This document shows positions 5,064 through 5,161 of a DNA stretch of 5,161 bases, piece by piece. The notes under the pieces were generated by a model. That model did not search any database and had not been told where the DNA came from. It saw nothing but the letters and a program-made list of their open reading frames with translations. The DNA comes from Bacillota bacterium. GTDB taxonomy: Bacteria > Bacillota > Dehalobacteriia > UBA4068. The position numbers were made by a program, and so were the translations under genes. The stretch spans positions 1-5,161 of the forward strand of contig JAUMYD010000137.1 of assembly GCA_030528765.1 (NCBI GenBank), in the 5' to 3' direction. Each line of letters opens with the position of its first letter. Positions within the stretch are counted from its first letter, which is position 1.

Positions 5064-5113
5064 AAAAAGCCCCCGGCTTTCCCCTGATGTGGGTGAGAGC
5101 CGGGGGCTTTTTT
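5064..5113. terminator. Intrinsic terminator at the end of cassette 3, probably bidirectional
   Basis: A perfect 10-bp stem, GCCCCCGGCT at 5069-5078 with AGCCGGGGGC at 5098-5107, is flanked by A5 on the left and T6 on the right, so either strand gives a hairpin followed by a U run. It is the same element as at 3633, with a slightly longer stem. It closes the toxin-immunity unit that ends at 5009; the 54 bases between hold nothing I can identify. Confidence 0.92.
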
Positions 5114-5161
5114 GTTTGTGCTGGCCGACGTTGGGGCAGCAGAGTGTGATCGGTGCGCGGA
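5069..5161 (+). repeat. Start of conserved cassette module, copy C (3' end clipped by window)
   Basis: Bases 5070-5161 align with 3633-3724 with 7 differences in 92. Three of these are in the hairpin loop region or at the stem ends. Of the three beyond the T tract, two are silent in the toxin frame and one changes glycine to valine. The array therefore continues to the right of the window. Confidence 0.9.
5116..5161 (+). CDS. Start of a fourth cassette's toxin-like frame (partial)
   Basis: TTG at 5116 corresponds exactly to TTG 3679 of the previous cassette, and the 15 codons that follow give the same peptide except for one glycine-to-valine change. As in that cassette there is no ribosome-binding site and a terminator stands directly before it. 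The tail, which would define its activity, lies beyond the window. Confidence 0.4.
   Translation, partial: MCWPTLGQQSVIGAR

Noticed and set aside
1..5161. CRISPR array, insertion sequence or transposon as the source of the repeats
   Set aside because: The repeats are long, coding and spaced 1.4-3.7 kb apart. No transposase frame, terminal inverted repeats or target duplications are visible.

Overview
The window looks like a piece of a polymorphic-toxin locus from a Bacillota-like bacterium (Clostridia or Negativicutes would fit). The basis is strong AAGGAGG-type ribosome-binding sites, U-rich intrinsic terminators and mixed base composition. It holds three toxin-like cassettes in tandem on the + strand, each followed by a small gene for a membrane-anchored or multi-spanning protein that reads as its probable immunity partner. 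A fourth cassette begins at the right edge. There is no transposase, integrase, RNA gene or CRISPR array. No gene-free stretch exceeds about 110 bases, apart from what the repeats and terminators explain.

Cassette 1 (1-1971) opens with a conserved GC-rich module carrying a peptidoglycan-binding-like domain, then has a second divergent copy of that domain and a long helical, partly hydrophobic C-terminal region with no recognised catalytic motif. Its partner is a four-helix membrane protein on the minus strand (1498-1971), tail to tail with it across a strong hairpin. Cassette 2 (about 1974-3053) lacks the conserved module. It starts in mid-frame, has a related peptidoglycan-binding-like domain and ends in a lysozyme/transglycosylase-like domain. 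A single-span exported protein lies tail to tail with it (3054-3545, minus), with no base between the two stop codons. Cassette 3 (3633-5069) starts with a terminator and a second copy of the conserved module, 362 of 365 bases identical to the first. It then switches to a different lysozyme-like domain, followed 8 bp downstream on the same strand by a single-span exported protein (4626-5009). The next terminator and the first bases of a third module copy close the window.

My reading, which is inference: these are mostly orphan or donor cassettes. Their conserved 5' module can recombine with a full-length toxin gene outside the window and so replace its C-terminal warhead, as for orphan Rhs, CdiA or MafB C-terminal modules. 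The points in favour are the near-identical module with abruptly different tails, the terminator set directly before the module, the absence of a good translation start on any toxin frame, and good ribosome-binding sites on both minus-strand partner genes. Two of the three warheads look like peptidoglycan hydrolases and their neighbours place a soluble domain outside the membrane. The third may act on membranes and has a multi-spanning partner, as pore-forming colicins do. The delivery system is not visible here.
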